Below, piece by piece: positions 35,520 to 44,599 of a DNA stretch of 64,000 nt. Every line of letters begins with the position of its first letter. The first letter of the stretch is position 1. The DNA is from Pedobacter sp. N36a (GTDB lineage Bacteria; Bacteroidota; Bacteroidia; Sphingobacteriales; Sphingobacteriaceae): positions 434,001 to 498,000 of the forward strand of contig NZ_JACSZW010000004.1 in the NCBI RefSeq assembly GCF_014472395.1. The letters run 5' to 3'. The notes beneath the pieces are model-generated. The model was not told the origin of the DNA, searched no databases, and saw only the letters and a program-made list of their open reading frames with translations. The position numbers and the translations under genes were made by a program.

Positions 35520-36884
35520 TTAATTTTCTGTACTAACTGCTTTAGCTATTGGTTCAGCATAATTTGCTAATCCATAATTTGTATCCAGGGATAACTGAGG
35601 GTTTTTCACATGCCATTCAAATTCATCTCTGAAATGTCTGATGGCACTTGCTACTGGCCATGCAGCTGCATCACCTAGCGGGCAAATCGTGTTTCCTTCA
35701 ATTTTCTTAGCTACATCCACCAATAAATCAATATCGCTCATTTTACCATGGCCATATTCAATGCGGTGAAGCACTTTTTCCATCCATCCAGTACCCTCAC
35801 GACAAGGCGAACATTGGCCGCAACTCTCATGGTGATAAAAACGGGAGAAATTCCAGGTGTTTCTAACCATACACTGGTCTTCATCAAAAGCGATAAAACC
35901 ACCAGAACCCATCATCGTACCAGTAGCAAAGCCACCTTCAGATAAAGATTCGTAACTCATTAAACGAGGTTCCCCGTTTGCAAGTTTTAAGGAAAGGTTA
36001 GCAGGAAGTACCGGAACAGAAGATCCACCAGCAACAGTTGCCTTTAATCTTTTGCCATTGGCGATACCGCCACACCATTCATCAGAATAGATAAATTCTT
36101 CTACAGGAAGTCCCAATTCAATCTCATAAACACCCGGTCTTACCAAATTTCCAGAGGCTGAGATCAGTTTTGTACCTGTACTGCGTCCAATACCTACTTT
36201 CGCATACTCGTCGCCGCCATCATTAATGATCGGTACTACAGCTGCAATAGATTCCACATTGTTCACTACCGTCGGACAGCCGTACAACCCTGCAATTGCA
36301 GGGAATGGAGGTTTAATTCTTGGATTACCACGTTTTCCTTCCAATGATTCTAACAATGCAGTTTCTTCTCCGCAGATATAAGCACCACCACCCGGCTGAA
36401 CGTATAATTCCAGGTCGTAACCTGAACCTAAAATATTTTTACCTAAAAATCCAGCATGCTTAGCTTCTGCAATTGCTCTTTCCAGAATCCGAATTTGAGG
36501 CATCATTTCACCACGTACATAGATGAACGAAGTTTTTGCACCCAAAGCAAAGCTGGATACAATCATACCTTCAATCAGTGCATGAGGAATGTGAGTCATC
36601 AGATAACGGTCTTTAAACGTTCCCGGCTCCGATTCATCGGCATTACAAACCAGGTAACGCGCTACGCCCTCCGGTTTAGCTAAAAAGCTCCATTTCATTC
36701 CCGTAGGAAATCCTGCACCCCCGCGCCCGCGTAATCCAGACTTCTTTACCTCTTCCACCACTTCATCAGGAGTCAGAGTTTTCAGGGCCTTTTCCACGGA
36801 ACGGTACCCGCCTTTCTGGCGATAAACATCCAATGTATGAATGCCTGGTACGTTTATATGTTCTAATAATAGTTTACGACTCAT
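35520..36884 (-). CDS. nuoF: NADH-quinone oxidoreductase subunit F
   Basis: A 454-residue NADH- and FMN-binding subunit. NADH site GLRGRGGAGFPTGMKW (about residues 52-67); FMN region VQPGGGAYICGEETALLESLEGKRGNPR; cluster N3 ligands in ESCGQCSPCREGTG plus Cys in GNTICPLGDA near residue 395. It oxidises NADH and passes electrons to the Fe-S chain. Overlaps nuoE by one base; 69 bases separate it from nuoG. The presence of nuoEFG shows a true NADH-driven complex I, unlike the 11-subunit forms. Confidence 0.97.
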   Translation of the reverse strand: MSRKLLLEHINVPGIHTLDVYRQKGGYRSVEKALKTLTPDEVVEEVKKSGLRGRGGAGFPTGMKWSFLAKPEGVARYLVCNADESEPGTFKDRYLMTHIPHALIEGMIVSSFALGAKTSFIYVRGEMMPQIRILERAIAEAKHAGFLGKNILGSGYDLELYVQPGGGAYICGEETALLESLEGKRGNPRIKPPFPAIAGLYGCPTVVNNVESIAAVVPIINDGGDEYAKVGIGRSTGTKLISASGNLVRPGVYEIELGLPVEEFIYSDEWCGGIANGKRLKATVAGGSSVPVLPANLSLKLANGEPRLMSYESLSEGGFATGTMMGSGGFIAFDEDQCMVRNTWNFSRFYHHESCGQCSPCREGTGWMEKVLHRIEYGHGKMSDIDLLVDVAKKIEGNTICPLGDAAAWPVASAIRHFRDEFEWHVKNPQLSLDTNYGLANYAEPIAKAVSTEN

Positions 36885-37396
36885 TATTTCTTGCGTAAGT
36901 CTTGTATCAAATCGTCTACCTTTTGTTCGTTAAGGTTTTCATAGAAAGTGTATTCAGGGCCAATTTGTAACACGGGTCCATAGCCGCAGGCAGCTAAACA
37001 CTCTACGCCTCTCCAGCTAAATAAGCCATCAGGAGTGACCTCATTTTCTTTAACGCCAAGGCTTTTTTCAATATGGCCCATTAGTTTCTCTGCACCAACC
37101 AGACAGCAAGGTCCCGTTCTGCAAACTTCCAAAACGTATTTCCCTTGTGGCTTTAGGAAGTACATACTGTAGAACGAAGCTACTTCATATACTTCAATTG
37201 GCTCTATGCGCAGATATTCCGCAACTTTATCCATAGCATTTGGACTTAACCAGCCCAGTTCTGCTTGTACTTCATGCAAAATTGGCAATAAAGCGGATTT
37301 TTGCTTTCCTTCCGGATACCTTTTAACGATCTCTTCAAACTTTTCAACTAAAGCTGAGGAGAACTGTACAGGTTGTTGTTCTTCTACTTTAAGCAT
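36884..37396 (-). CDS. nuoE: NADH-quinone oxidoreductase subunit E
   Basis: A 170-residue thioredoxin-like [2Fe-2S] subunit (cluster N1a). Ligands lie in VCRTGPCCLVG (C-x4-C) and VECLAACGYGP (C-x3-C). The N-terminal helical bundle has KQKSALLPILHEVQAELGWL. Overlaps the end of nuoD by eight bases and nuoF by one, consistent with coupled translation. Confidence 0.96.
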   Translation of the reverse strand: MLKVEEQQPVQFSSALVEKFEEIVKRYPEGKQKSALLPILHEVQAELGWLSPNAMDKVAEYLRIEPIEVYEVASFYSMYFLKPQGKYVLEVCRTGPCCLVGAEKLMGHIEKSLGVKENEVTPDGLFSWRGVECLAACGYGPVLQIGPEYTFYENLNEQKVDDLIQDLRKK

Positions 37397-38618
37397 CTAA
37401 TTCTCCTGCAATAATATTCATACTACTCATGTTGATGATGGCATCTGATAACAGCATACCAACACTCATGGGCGCAAACATTTGATAATTTATAAAGCTT
37501 GGTCTTCTGAAGTGCAAACGATAAGGTGTTCTACCACCGTCGTTGATCAAATAGAAACCCAATTCTCCGTTACCACCTTCTACTGCATGGTAAACTTCTG
37601 CTTTTGGTGCGTCAATCTCTCCCATCACAATTTTGAAGTGATAGATTAAGGCCTCCATATTGTTGTAAACTTCTTCTTTAGCCGGCAAATAGAACTCAGG
37701 AACATCTGCGTGGAAGATTCCAGCAGGCTCATGTTTCAATTTCTCCAAGGCTTGTTCAATGATGCTCACACTTTCCCACATTTCTGCATTACGCACCAGG
37801 TAACGGTCATAAATATCACCGCTGGTACCTACAGGAACCTGAAAATCGAAATCCTGGTAAGAAGAATAGGGCTCGCTTACACGAACATCATAATCTACTC
37901 CTGCAGAACGCAGTAATGGGCCAGTCCAGCCATAATCCAAGGCCATTTCTGCAGTTACTGCAGCCACACCTGAAGTACGGTCGATAAAGATCCTGTTACG
38001 GTCAAGCAAACTTTCGAATTCTCTTAACGCTACTGGGAATGTTTTTAAAAATTTATTAATTTTCGCAAAGGCGATTTCATTGAAATCTCTTTCAAAACCA
38101 CCAATTCTACCAATGTTAGTCGTCAGACGAGCACCACAAATCTCCTCGAAGATTTCATAGATGTGCTCTCTAAACTGGAACAAGTAAAGGAAAGTAGTGG
38201 TTGCACCAGTATCCTGAGCAATAATGGTGTTACAAATAATGTGATCGGCGATCCTCGACAGCTCCATGACGATTACCCTCAGGTAATCTACCCTTTTAGG
38301 CATTTGGATGTTCAGCAATTTCTCTACTGTCATGTGCCATCCCATGTTGTTGATTGGCGATGAGCAGTAGTTCAGTCTATCTGTTAGTGGAGTGATTTGA
38401 TAGAATGGGCGGTGTTCTGCTATTTTCTCGAAAGCGCGGTGGATATAGCCAATGGTAGAAACACCACTTACAATACGCTCTCCGTCTAACTGAATAACAT
38501 TTTGAAAAACACCATGTGTTGCAGGGTGAGTAGGCCCTAAATTCAGGGTTACCAGCTCATTCTGGGGATCATTATCTGTATATACCGGTTGATTGTGATT
38601 CATGTGCTTATCTACCAA
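37389..38618 (-). CDS. nuoD: NADH-quinone oxidoreductase subunit D
   Basis: A 409-residue subunit related to the NiFe-hydrogenase large subunit; together with NuoB it forms the quinone pocket. LNLGPTHPATHGVFQNVIQLDGE carries the quinone-site His, and YCSSPINNMGWHMTVEKLL and SGVAAVTAEMALDYGWTGPLLRSAGVDYDVR are typical. A second start at 38603 (MNHNQPVYTD) would remove the 11-base overlap with nuoC and is also plausible. nuoC and nuoD are separate genes here, not fused as in E. coli. Confidence 0.96.
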   Translation of the reverse strand: MVDKHMNHNQPVYTDNDPQNELVTLNLGPTHPATHGVFQNVIQLDGERIVSGVSTIGYIHRAFEKIAEHRPFYQITPLTDRLNYCSSPINNMGWHMTVEKLLNIQMPKRVDYLRVIVMELSRIADHIICNTIIAQDTGATTTFLYLFQFREHIYEIFEEICGARLTTNIGRIGGFERDFNEIAFAKINKFLKTFPVALREFESLLDRNRIFIDRTSGVAAVTAEMALDYGWTGPLLRSAGVDYDVRVSEPYSSYQDFDFQVPVGTSGDIYDRYLVRNAEMWESVSIIEQALEKLKHEPAGIFHADVPEFYLPAKEEVYNNMEALIYHFKIVMGEIDAPKAEVYHAVEGGNGELGFYLINDGGRTPYRLHFRRPSFINYQMFAPMSVGMLLSDAIINMSSMNIIAGELDA

Positions 38619-39108
38619 AGTATTCGTCTTTTTTATCTACTCTGTTTGGATCTTCCAAAGGATATTGTTTTAACATAGGGTGAACACCAAGCTCGTCCAT
38701 GTTCAATATTCTTCTTAAATCCGGGTGACCTTCGAATTTTACACCGAAAAAGTCATAAGTTTCTCTTTCCATCCAATTCGCGGCATTCCAAAGAACGGTC
38801 GCCGTAGGAATGGTAGGATGATGCTCATCGATAAATACCTTTACACGTACCCTAACTTTTTTCACCATACTGTGCAGGTGGTAAACCACTGCAATACCGT
38901 GTTTTTTCTCCGGATAATGAACTGCTGTAATGTCCGTAAGGAAGTTAAAATTCGTGTCGCTTTCTTTTAAGAAGCGCAGCACCTCGATGATGACATCTTT
39001 TGTGGTTTCGAAAGTAAGTAAGCCGTAAGGCTCATTTACCCCTATAATTTTAGCACCAAATTTTTCATTCAATGCCTCTAAGATCTCTTTATTTGTCACC
39101 TCTGCCAT
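38608..39108 (-). CDS. nuoC: NADH-quinone oxidoreductase subunit C
   Basis: A 166-residue 30-kDa-type subunit of the peripheral arm. The segment IPTATVLWNAANWMERETYDFFGVKFEGHPDLRRILNMDE (about residues 100-139) with the ExExYDxFG pattern is the family signature. It has no cofactor and is structural between NuoB and NuoD. One-base overlap with nuoB. Confidence 0.96.
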   Translation of the reverse strand: MAEVTNKEILEALNEKFGAKIIGVNEPYGLLTFETTKDVIIEVLRFLKESDTNFNFLTDITAVHYPEKKHGIAVVYHLHSMVKKVRVRVKVFIDEHHPTIPTATVLWNAANWMERETYDFFGVKFEGHPDLRRILNMDELGVHPMLKQYPLEDPNRVDKKDEYFGR

Positions 39109-39650
39109 TATAGAATTCCGTATGAAGCCAACATTTCTTTGTATTGATCTGAATCTCTTCTTCTCAAAGATTCGTTCTTAACCAACTCCTGAATCTTCCC
39201 AAAGCCGTCTAAGATCGCTTCTGGTCTTGGTGGGCAACCTGGAACGTACACATCAACAGGAATGATCTCATCGATCCCCTGAAGCACTGAATACGTGTCA
39301 AAGATACCACCACTGGAAGCACAGGCACCTACGGCAATCACCCAGCGAGGTTCAGCCATCTGTAAATATACTTGTTTTAACACCGGACTCATTTTCTTAG
39401 CGATGGTACCCATCACCATTAATAAATCCGCCTGACGAGGAGAAAAACTTAAGCGTTCAGATCCAAAACGACCGAAGTCATAGTGAGAACCCATTGTAGC
39501 CATAAATTCGATACCGCAACAAGAAGTCGCGAATGGCAGGGGCCATAATGAATGGGAACGTGCCAAACCAATTACTTTGTCTAAAGAGGTGGCAAAAAAA
39601 CCAGATCCTTCTATGCCTGGAGGCGCGTCTACTATATTGATGTTACTCAT
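39108..39650 (-). CDS. nuoB: NADH-quinone oxidoreductase subunit B
   Basis: A 180-residue subunit carrying the terminal cluster N2. Ligands lie in [11 protein letters not shown] (adjacent Cys pair), [13 protein letters not shown] and [15 protein letters not shown]. The start at 39650 ([12 protein letters not shown]) is chosen because the eight residues added by an upstream ATG at 39674 (MNLFSFCI) look unlike the family. A 108-base gap separates it from nuoA, the longest in the operon. Confidence 0.96.
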   Translation of the reverse strand: MSNINIVDAPPGIEGSGFFATSLDKVIGLARSHSLWPLPFATSCCGIEFMATMGSHYDFGRFGSERLSFSPRQADLLMVMGTIAKKMSPVLKQVYLQMAEPRWVIAVGACASSGGIFDTYSVLQGIDEIIPVDVYVPGCPPRPEAILDGFGKIQELVKNESLRRRDSDQYKEMLASYGIL

Positions 39651-39758
39651 GATACAAAACGAAAAAAGGTTCATTCCTACAAAGAATGAACCACAAATTT
39701 ACAATATTTTGAAAGGAATTGGCCTAAACCTTGATCATTTAGAAACAATCTAAATAGG

Positions 39759-40130
39759 TTAATTCCAGTCTAAAGCTTTCTTTTTCAAAATGTAGATAAA
39801 ACCTAGCAGCAAGGTGCCCATGAAGACGAACATCTGGATCATCCCGGTCATACCAAGCTCTCTGAAGTTTACTGCCCATGGGTACATGAAGACTACCTCA
39901 ATATCAAAAAGAACAAACAGGATCGCTACTAAGAAATACTTAATAGAGAAAGGCTGGCGTGCATTACCTACCACCTTCACCCCCGCTTCGAAAGTAGCCA
40001 ACTTATCAGCTGTCTTTCTTTTTGGGCCTAAAAAGTGTGTGGCAATCAAAGTCACAACAACAAATCCTAAAGCAACAATAATTTGAAATACAATAGGTAA
40101 AAAATCTACAGGTACACTTTGGGTTTCCAT
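39759..40130 (-). CDS. nuoA: NADH-quinone oxidoreductase subunit A
   Basis: A 123-residue subunit with three transmembrane helices. KYFLVAILFVLFDIEVVFMYPWAV (about residues 64-87) contains the conserved acidic FDIE/EVVFxxPW signature of the quinone-channel edge. First gene of the fourteen-gene operon in the order A, B, C, D, E, F, G, H, I, J, K, L, M, N. A promoter-like box lies immediately upstream. Confidence 0.96.
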   Translation of the reverse strand: METQSVPVDFLPIVFQIIVALGFVVVTLIATHFLGPKRKTADKLATFEAGVKVVGNARQPFSIKYFLVAILFVLFDIEVVFMYPWAVNFRELGMTGMIQMFVFMGTLLLGFIYILKKKALDWN

Positions 40131-40146
40131 GGCATTAAATTTGGGA

Positions 40147-40177
40147 CAAAATTAAAAGAAAAAGGCAGGATAACAAC
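40147..40177 (-). promoter_or_regulatory. Promoter of the nuo operon
   Basis: On the minus strand GTTG (40177-40174), 19 bases, TAATTTTG (40154-40147): perfect minus-7 TAnnTTTG and three of four minus-33 bases. It overlaps the terminator hairpin of the upstream TPR gene; the transcript leader would be about 10 bases. Confidence 0.5.
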
Positions 40178-40188
40178 CCTGCCTTTTT
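40159..40188 (-). terminator. Terminator of the TPR/TonB operon
   Basis: Stem AAAGGCAGG (40161-40169)/CCTGCCTTT (40178-40186), eight-base loop, followed on the minus strand by TTTTTCTTTT. It lies 17 bases after the TPR gene stop. Confidence 0.85.
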
Positions 40189-40204
40189 CTTTTATTGGAA
40201 AATA

Positions 40205-41920
40205 TTACTTTTTCTTAACTGGAGTCTTAGCTGCAGGAGCAGTTAATTGCTTCAAACGCTCTTGAGCACCTGTATTTGCAGGATCAATTGCTAAAGCTTT
40301 AGTCAAGTATTCTTTTGCTTTTTCTTTATCAGTTTGTGCATAGTAAGAACCGGCATAAACATAAGCTTCAACTAATTCTTTAGGTTGTGCGGCTGCAAGT
40401 TCAGGCTTAGTCACGGTTACCAATTGAATCAACTGATCGTAGTAAGGAACAGCTAACCATTTAGGGTTATTTGCATCATCGTTATACTTTGCAATACGCG
40501 CTCTAAAAGCATACGCTAAAACGAAATCATTTTTAGCCTTAATGATATTAGCAAAAGCAGAGTCAGCATCAGCTAAGATTTTCTTATCAGGATGTTTACC
40601 GTCTCTGTCTTTAAAAGCATAATCATAATATTTTGCAGTACCTAAATAGTAGTTATTGGTTAAGCTATTTGGGCCATTAGGATTTGCCTTAAGTGCCAAT
40701 GTATACACATCACCAGCTTTATCATATTTCTTAGCTTTGAACAGCGATAATGCAACTTCTTCTAAAGCATCTGCTTTTGTTGAATCTTTCTCTACTGCTT
40801 TAACGATATTCCCTAAAGCTAAGCTATCGTTACCTGTTTGCATTTGCGATTTACCTAAATAAAGGTAATCATCAGCAATGATACGTGAAGGATCTTTCAC
40901 TTTCGCAAAGAAGTCATTCATGTACTCCAAACTCTTAGGATAGTTCTTATTCTCATAAGCTGAATAACCACGTAATCTTGATACCACAAGGCTTTTCTCA
41001 TTGTTAGGGCTCATTGTAGCTAACTCAGTAGTTACTTGCTCTAAGGTTGGATAGTCCTTTGCATAGAACAAGAACTGAGCATAGCGTAATTTAGACTCAT
41101 AAGAGTTATCAGTCAAGTCTAAGTATTTTTTATAGTTAGTCAATGCCAAAGCAGATTTAGCAGCTTGTTCAGCAACAACCTGGTTTGCCCATTGCATATA
41201 CAGCTCAGCAAGCTCTCTGTAAGCAGGACCATAGTTAGGATCAGCAGTAATCGCTTCTTTCAAGCGATCTTCTGCTTCTGGGAATGCTCTTGATTCTGTG
41301 TACATTCTACCAATCTGAACGGTTGCTCTGATTAGATTTGCATTGATGTTCAATGCTCTCATATAGTTTTGCAAAGCTTCAGAGTTTTTTTTCTGAACGG
41401 CATAGTAATCACCTAAGGCTAAGAAAGTCTCTGCATCTTTATCATTAGCATCCAACTCATCTGCTTTTTGCAGGTAAGGTAATGCCGCAGTAAAGTCTTT
41501 ATTATCGGTAGCGATATAAGCTTTTCCAATGTATAACTGAGGGATATAATCTTTTTTAGAAGATACCTCTACAGCTTTATCAAAATTAGTTTTTGCCGAA
41601 GTAGGATTTTTATCATATAAATCAGCTTCACCTAAACCAATATAGTTTAAAGGGTTTTTAGGATCTGCCGTTACACCTTGAGTAAAAGTTGCTCTCGCTG
41701 AATCTACATAATCCATTCTTAGATAAACATCACCTAAATTAAAGTAGTTTTCTCCTTTATTCGCTTGTGATTTTACCAATGCTTTCAGCATGGTGGTCGC
41801 TTTCTGGTACTGTTCGGCATCTACAGCCTTCTTTGCATCATTTAAGCTTTGAGCAAAAGAGGCAGAACCCATCACTACTAAACCTAAACTTAAGGTTATT
41901 GCTTTCTTTGTCATTTTCAT
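40205..41920 (-). CDS. Exported tetratricopeptide-repeat protein
   Basis: A 571-residue protein. The signal peptide ends near SASFAQ (about residue 24); nearly the whole mature chain is TPR units, e.g. GENYFNLGDVYLRMDYVDSARATF, AETFLALGDYYAVQKKNSEALQNY and AYVYAGSYYAQTDKEKAKEYL, ending in a Lys-rich tail. Probably periplasmic and a protein-interaction scaffold. It is the last gene of the run exbB-exbD-exbD-tonB-small membrane protein-PstS-like; co-occurrence suggests it supports the TonB energy system or envelope, which is inference. Its own terminator follows. Confidence 0.85.
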   Translation of the reverse strand: MKMTKKAITLSLGLVVMGSASFAQSLNDAKKAVDAEQYQKATTMLKALVKSQANKGENYFNLGDVYLRMDYVDSARATFTQGVTADPKNPLNYIGLGEADLYDKNPTSAKTNFDKAVEVSSKKDYIPQLYIGKAYIATDNKDFTAALPYLQKADELDANDKDAETFLALGDYYAVQKKNSEALQNYMRALNINANLIRATVQIGRMYTESRAFPEAEDRLKEAITADPNYGPAYRELAELYMQWANQVVAEQAAKSALALTNYKKYLDLTDNSYESKLRYAQFLFYAKDYPTLEQVTTELATMSPNNEKSLVVSRLRGYSAYENKNYPKSLEYMNDFFAKVKDPSRIIADDYLYLGKSQMQTGNDSLALGNIVKAVEKDSTKADALEEVALSLFKAKKYDKAGDVYTLALKANPNGPNSLTNNYYLGTAKYYDYAFKDRDGKHPDKKILADADSAFANIIKAKNDFVLAYAFRARIAKYNDDANNPKWLAVPYYDQLIQLVTVTKPELAAAQPKELVEAYVYAGSYYAQTDKEKAKEYLTKALAIDPANTGAQERLKQLTAPAAKTPVKKK

Positions 41921-41983
41921 GGTTCACTATTGTTTTAATTGTAATGAAGCTCCTAATCAGGCTTCATAGTTCAAATATAAAAT

Positions 41984-42901
41984 TTAGTTTGTATTCTTTA
42001 AATTAAATTCTCTCGGCATCATTTTATGTGGACCTAGTCCAGATTTGAGTACGATCAGCTGTCCGCGTGGACTTACTAACCAGTTTGCAAAACCTGTGCC
42101 TAAACCTTCACGGCCTTCCGCATTAATGATGTAGATATTTCTTAAAAAAGGATATATCCCATTAATTAAATTCTGCTGAATTGGCGTATAAAACGCATTA
42201 TCCCCTTTTTTTCCTGGTAAATTCTTCACCCCCAGCATCTTCACTTTGGCGATTGGCCCAGCCATAGCTGCCTCATTGGAGATTAACCAGTTTACCCCAA
42301 CTACACCAATAAAATTATTATTATCTGCAACGTATTTTATAACGTCATTATTGTCCTGTAAAGTATAAACTCCTTTTTTTGGCAGTTCTTTTACTCCAGC
42401 AAGTTCTTTAAAATAACGCAAAGTACTGGAATAAGCATTATCAAACACCAATTGTTTTCCAGCAGCTGATTTTCCCTGCAGGATATCGATCACTTCCTGC
42501 ACCGTAATGGTACTGTCCGCGTTCGCCGCATTCGTAATTAAGGCGATTCCATCAATCGCAAACCTCGACGTTCTAGGAACAATACTTCTATTTCTATAAA
42601 TCTTGTCCTCTTCCGGAGTCAGCATCCTGGAGGAAATCATCACCCTTACGCTATCGTTTAGAAAGGTAGGTAGGATTTTATTCTCATTACCTTCGATCAC
42701 GGTAAATTCAGCTGTAGGATAATCCGTTTTGAATACCTCAATCTGATCTGCCAGTACTCTGGCAAAGGACGCATCAGTCAGGATCTTAACGCTTCCTGTG
42801 GTACGGCTTTGTTCTACTGTATTTTCTGGCTTTGGCTTACGCTTACAGGCCACAAATATAAATAACAGCAATATCAGACTTAAGTGTTTCATTTGAATCA
42901 A
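41984..42901 (-). CDS. PstS-like substrate-binding lipoprotein
   Basis: A 305-residue lipoprotein with lipobox FIFVACKRK (Cys about 19). The mature part resembles phosphate-binding PstS-type periplasmic proteins: GSVKILTDASFARVLADQIEVF, VRVMISSRMLTPEED, DSTITVQEVIDILQGKSA, and the C-terminal EGREGLGTGFANWLVSPRGQLIVLKSGLGP. No PstC/A/B permease genes are adjacent; instead it lies in the TonB operon. Ligand unknown: phosphate is possible, but the anchor and context suggest another envelope role. Confidence 0.8.
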   Translation of the reverse strand: MIQMKHLSLILLLFIFVACKRKPKPENTVEQSRTTGSVKILTDASFARVLADQIEVFKTDYPTAEFTVIEGNENKILPTFLNDSVRVMISSRMLTPEEDKIYRNRSIVPRTSRFAIDGIALITNAANADSTITVQEVIDILQGKSAAGKQLVFDNAYSSTLRYFKELAGVKELPKKGVYTLQDNNDVIKYVADNNNFIGVVGVNWLISNEAAMAGPIAKVKMLGVKNLPGKKGDNAFYTPIQQNLINGIYPFLRNIYIINAEGREGLGTGFANWLVSPRGQLIVLKSGLGPHKMMPREFNLKNTN

Positions 42902-42964
42902 TATTTTTCGATAAAATGCGATTAAGCAAAGTTATTTCAGCGCGTTAAATAGGATAATTCGGAT

Positions 42965-43189
42965 TTAATCGTCTTTAGGATTAATTAACCGGGCAAATCT
43001 AATGGCTGCATAAACGATCAGCAATAACCCAAACAAGATGCGATAAGTTTTCTGGATTTCAAAGGGAATATCAGTCCAGAAGATCAATAATAGGCCTAAT
43101 ACGAAATAAAACGCAAACATCACGAGGCCTAAAATGAACAGAAATCGCTGTTGAGGCGATTTCTGTTTAAATGTTCTTAAATTAAACAT
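42965..43189 (-). CDS. Small two-helix membrane protein of the TonB operon
   Basis: A 74-residue protein with two hydrophobic segments, FLFILGLVMFAFYFVLGLLLIFW (about residues 16-38) and YRILFGLLLIVYAAIRFARLI (about residues 49-69), and charged ends. No family recognised with certainty. Nine bases after tonB and 63 before the PstS-like gene, so it is transcribed with them. Could be an accessory membrane factor of the energy-transducing complex; nothing in the sequence proves it. Confidence 0.75.
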   Translation of the reverse strand: MFNLRTFKQKSPQQRFLFILGLVMFAFYFVLGLLLIFWTDIPFEIQKTYRILFGLLLIVYAAIRFARLINPKDD

Positions 43190-43198
43190 TCGTAAATA

Positions 43199-44020
43199 CT
43201 ATTGAGATAAGGTAAAGCTGATTGGAATATTGAACTTCACACGTACCGGTTTTCCGTTTTGGATACCCGGAGTCCAACGTGGACTCGCTTTCAATACTCT
43301 GATGGCTTCCTCATCAGTACCACCACCAAGTTTTCTTTCCACTTTGATGTCGGTTAAGTCTCCATTTTTCTCTACTACGAAAGATAAGAATACTTTACCT
43401 TGAATGTTATTTTCCTGAGCCATTGCTGGATATCTAACTGCTTTCTTCAAGTAAGCGTAGAATTTCTCCATACCTCCAGGGAAACCTGGCTGTGTTTCAA
43501 TACTCACGAAGTCATAAACCTTTGTGTCTTCTACTACCGCTGCTTGTTTAGGGCCATCTCCAACAGGACCAGCAATTACAATATCAGCAGTAGGATCACC
43601 TTCAATGGTTTTCTGACCTGGATCCGCTTTTTTCAAATCTTCGATCTGAACCGGTTCCTTATCAATCACCTCATTATCCGGTTTTACAATCGGAGGAGGG
43701 AATTTAATTTGATCCTGTTTCGGTGGGGGTGGCTCTACCGGTGGAGGTGGAGGGGTATCCGGGTTCACCGGTGGAGGTGGCACAACTGTAACCTCTACTT
43801 GCTTTACAATCTCGTCTTCTGGAAGACTACCCTTGATCAAGCTCAAAACTTTTGGGGTCATAAATGCAACTACGAAAATAGTAGAAGCAATCAATAACGC
43901 TTTTGTAGTATTTGCGGCACTCGTGCTGCGAAGCTGGTATGCTCCGTAGCTCTTGTTTTTACCCGCGAAGACGACGTCAAGCCATTCCCGTTTCAATAAA
44001 TCTATTTTAGAACCTAACAT
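43199..44020 (-). CDS. tonB: Energy transducer TonB
   Basis: A 273-residue protein. An N-terminal cytoplasmic stretch typical of Bacteroidota (WLDVVFAGKNKSYGAYQLR) precedes a transmembrane helix (about residues 39-64). A Pro-rich periplasmic spacer (about residues 77-115) follows, then the TonB C-terminal domain (about residues 190-273) with KKAVRYPAMAQENNIQGKV, EEAIRVLKASPRWTPGIQNG and VRVKFNIPISFTL. It couples the proton gradient to outer-membrane SusC/TonB-dependent receptors. Next to two exbD and one exbB genes. Confidence 0.95.
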   Translation of the reverse strand: MLGSKIDLLKREWLDVVFAGKNKSYGAYQLRSTSAANTTKALLIASTIFVVAFMTPKVLSLIKGSLPEDEIVKQVEVTVVPPPPVNPDTPPPPPVEPPPPKQDQIKFPPPIVKPDNEVIDKEPVQIEDLKKADPGQKTIEGDPTADIVIAGPVGDGPKQAAVVEDTKVYDFVSIETQPGFPGGMEKFYAYLKKAVRYPAMAQENNIQGKVFLSFVVEKNGDLTDIKVERKLGGGTDEEAIRVLKASPRWTPGIQNGKPVRVKFNIPISFTLSQ

Positions 44021-44053
44021 AGCTTACTATTTAATATTTTATTAATTCTTTTA

Positions 44054-44590
44054 TTATAAAATTCCAGCACTTTTCATGAAATCTTTTTCAGCATCAGTAA
44101 TGTTCTCATCATCGATTGCAGGAGCTGTGGTGATCTTAGTGATCGCTAACTCATCCATGATATCAACAAAGTTCTTGTAATTCGCTCCTGATGTCGGCTT
44201 GATCACCATAATGATCTGTCTGCCACCAGTAGTTTCAGCTACTTTCTTTTTATTATCTAATATTGATTTTCTGATATCAGCAAAACTCTCAACATTAGGT
44301 TTTGATTTACCAGCTTCTCCCATGTACCAGGCAACTTTATTGTCTTTACCCAATAATATAGTCATGGTTTCAGAAGCACGCAATTCATTCTTTTCAGTCG
44401 ATTTGTCGTCTTTATCAGGCTTTGCAATATCCATTGCAATTGGTTTCGACAGGGAAGTGGTTAACATAAAGAAGGTGATCAGCAAGAAGGCTAAATCTAC
44501 CATCGCCGTCAAATCGACTTTGGTATTTGCTTTCTTACTCCTTACTTTTTTGCCTTTTTTCCCCCCGCCGGAGGTATCTAATTCAGCCAT
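44054..44590 (-). CDS. exbD: ExbD/TolR biopolymer transport protein (second copy)
   Basis: A 178-residue protein. Basic N-terminus, then VDLTAMVDLAFLLITFFMLTTSL with the protonatable Asp at the start of the single transmembrane helix, and a periplasmic TolR-like domain ending in ANYKNFVDIMDELAITKITTAP. Part of the proton-driven motor with ExbB. It is strikingly close to the orphan ExbD at 50996-51526, which shares the VDLTAMVDLAFLLITFFML stretch exactly. Follows the first ExbD by nine bases. Confidence 0.94.
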   Translation of the reverse strand: MAELDTSGGGKKGKKVRSKKANTKVDLTAMVDLAFLLITFFMLTTSLSKPIAMDIAKPDKDDKSTEKNELRASETMTILLGKDNKVAWYMGEAGKSKPNVESFADIRKSILDNKKKVAETTGGRQIIMVIKPTSGANYKNFVDIMDELAITKITTAPAIDDENITDAEKDFMKSAGIL

Positions 44591-44599
44591 AATATTTAT

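Noticed and set aside
43400..43897. A 165-codon open frame on the plus strand across tonB
   Set aside because: It is the antisense of the Pro-rich tonB spacer, giving Trp/Arg-rich nonsense; the minus-strand TonB is clearly the real gene.
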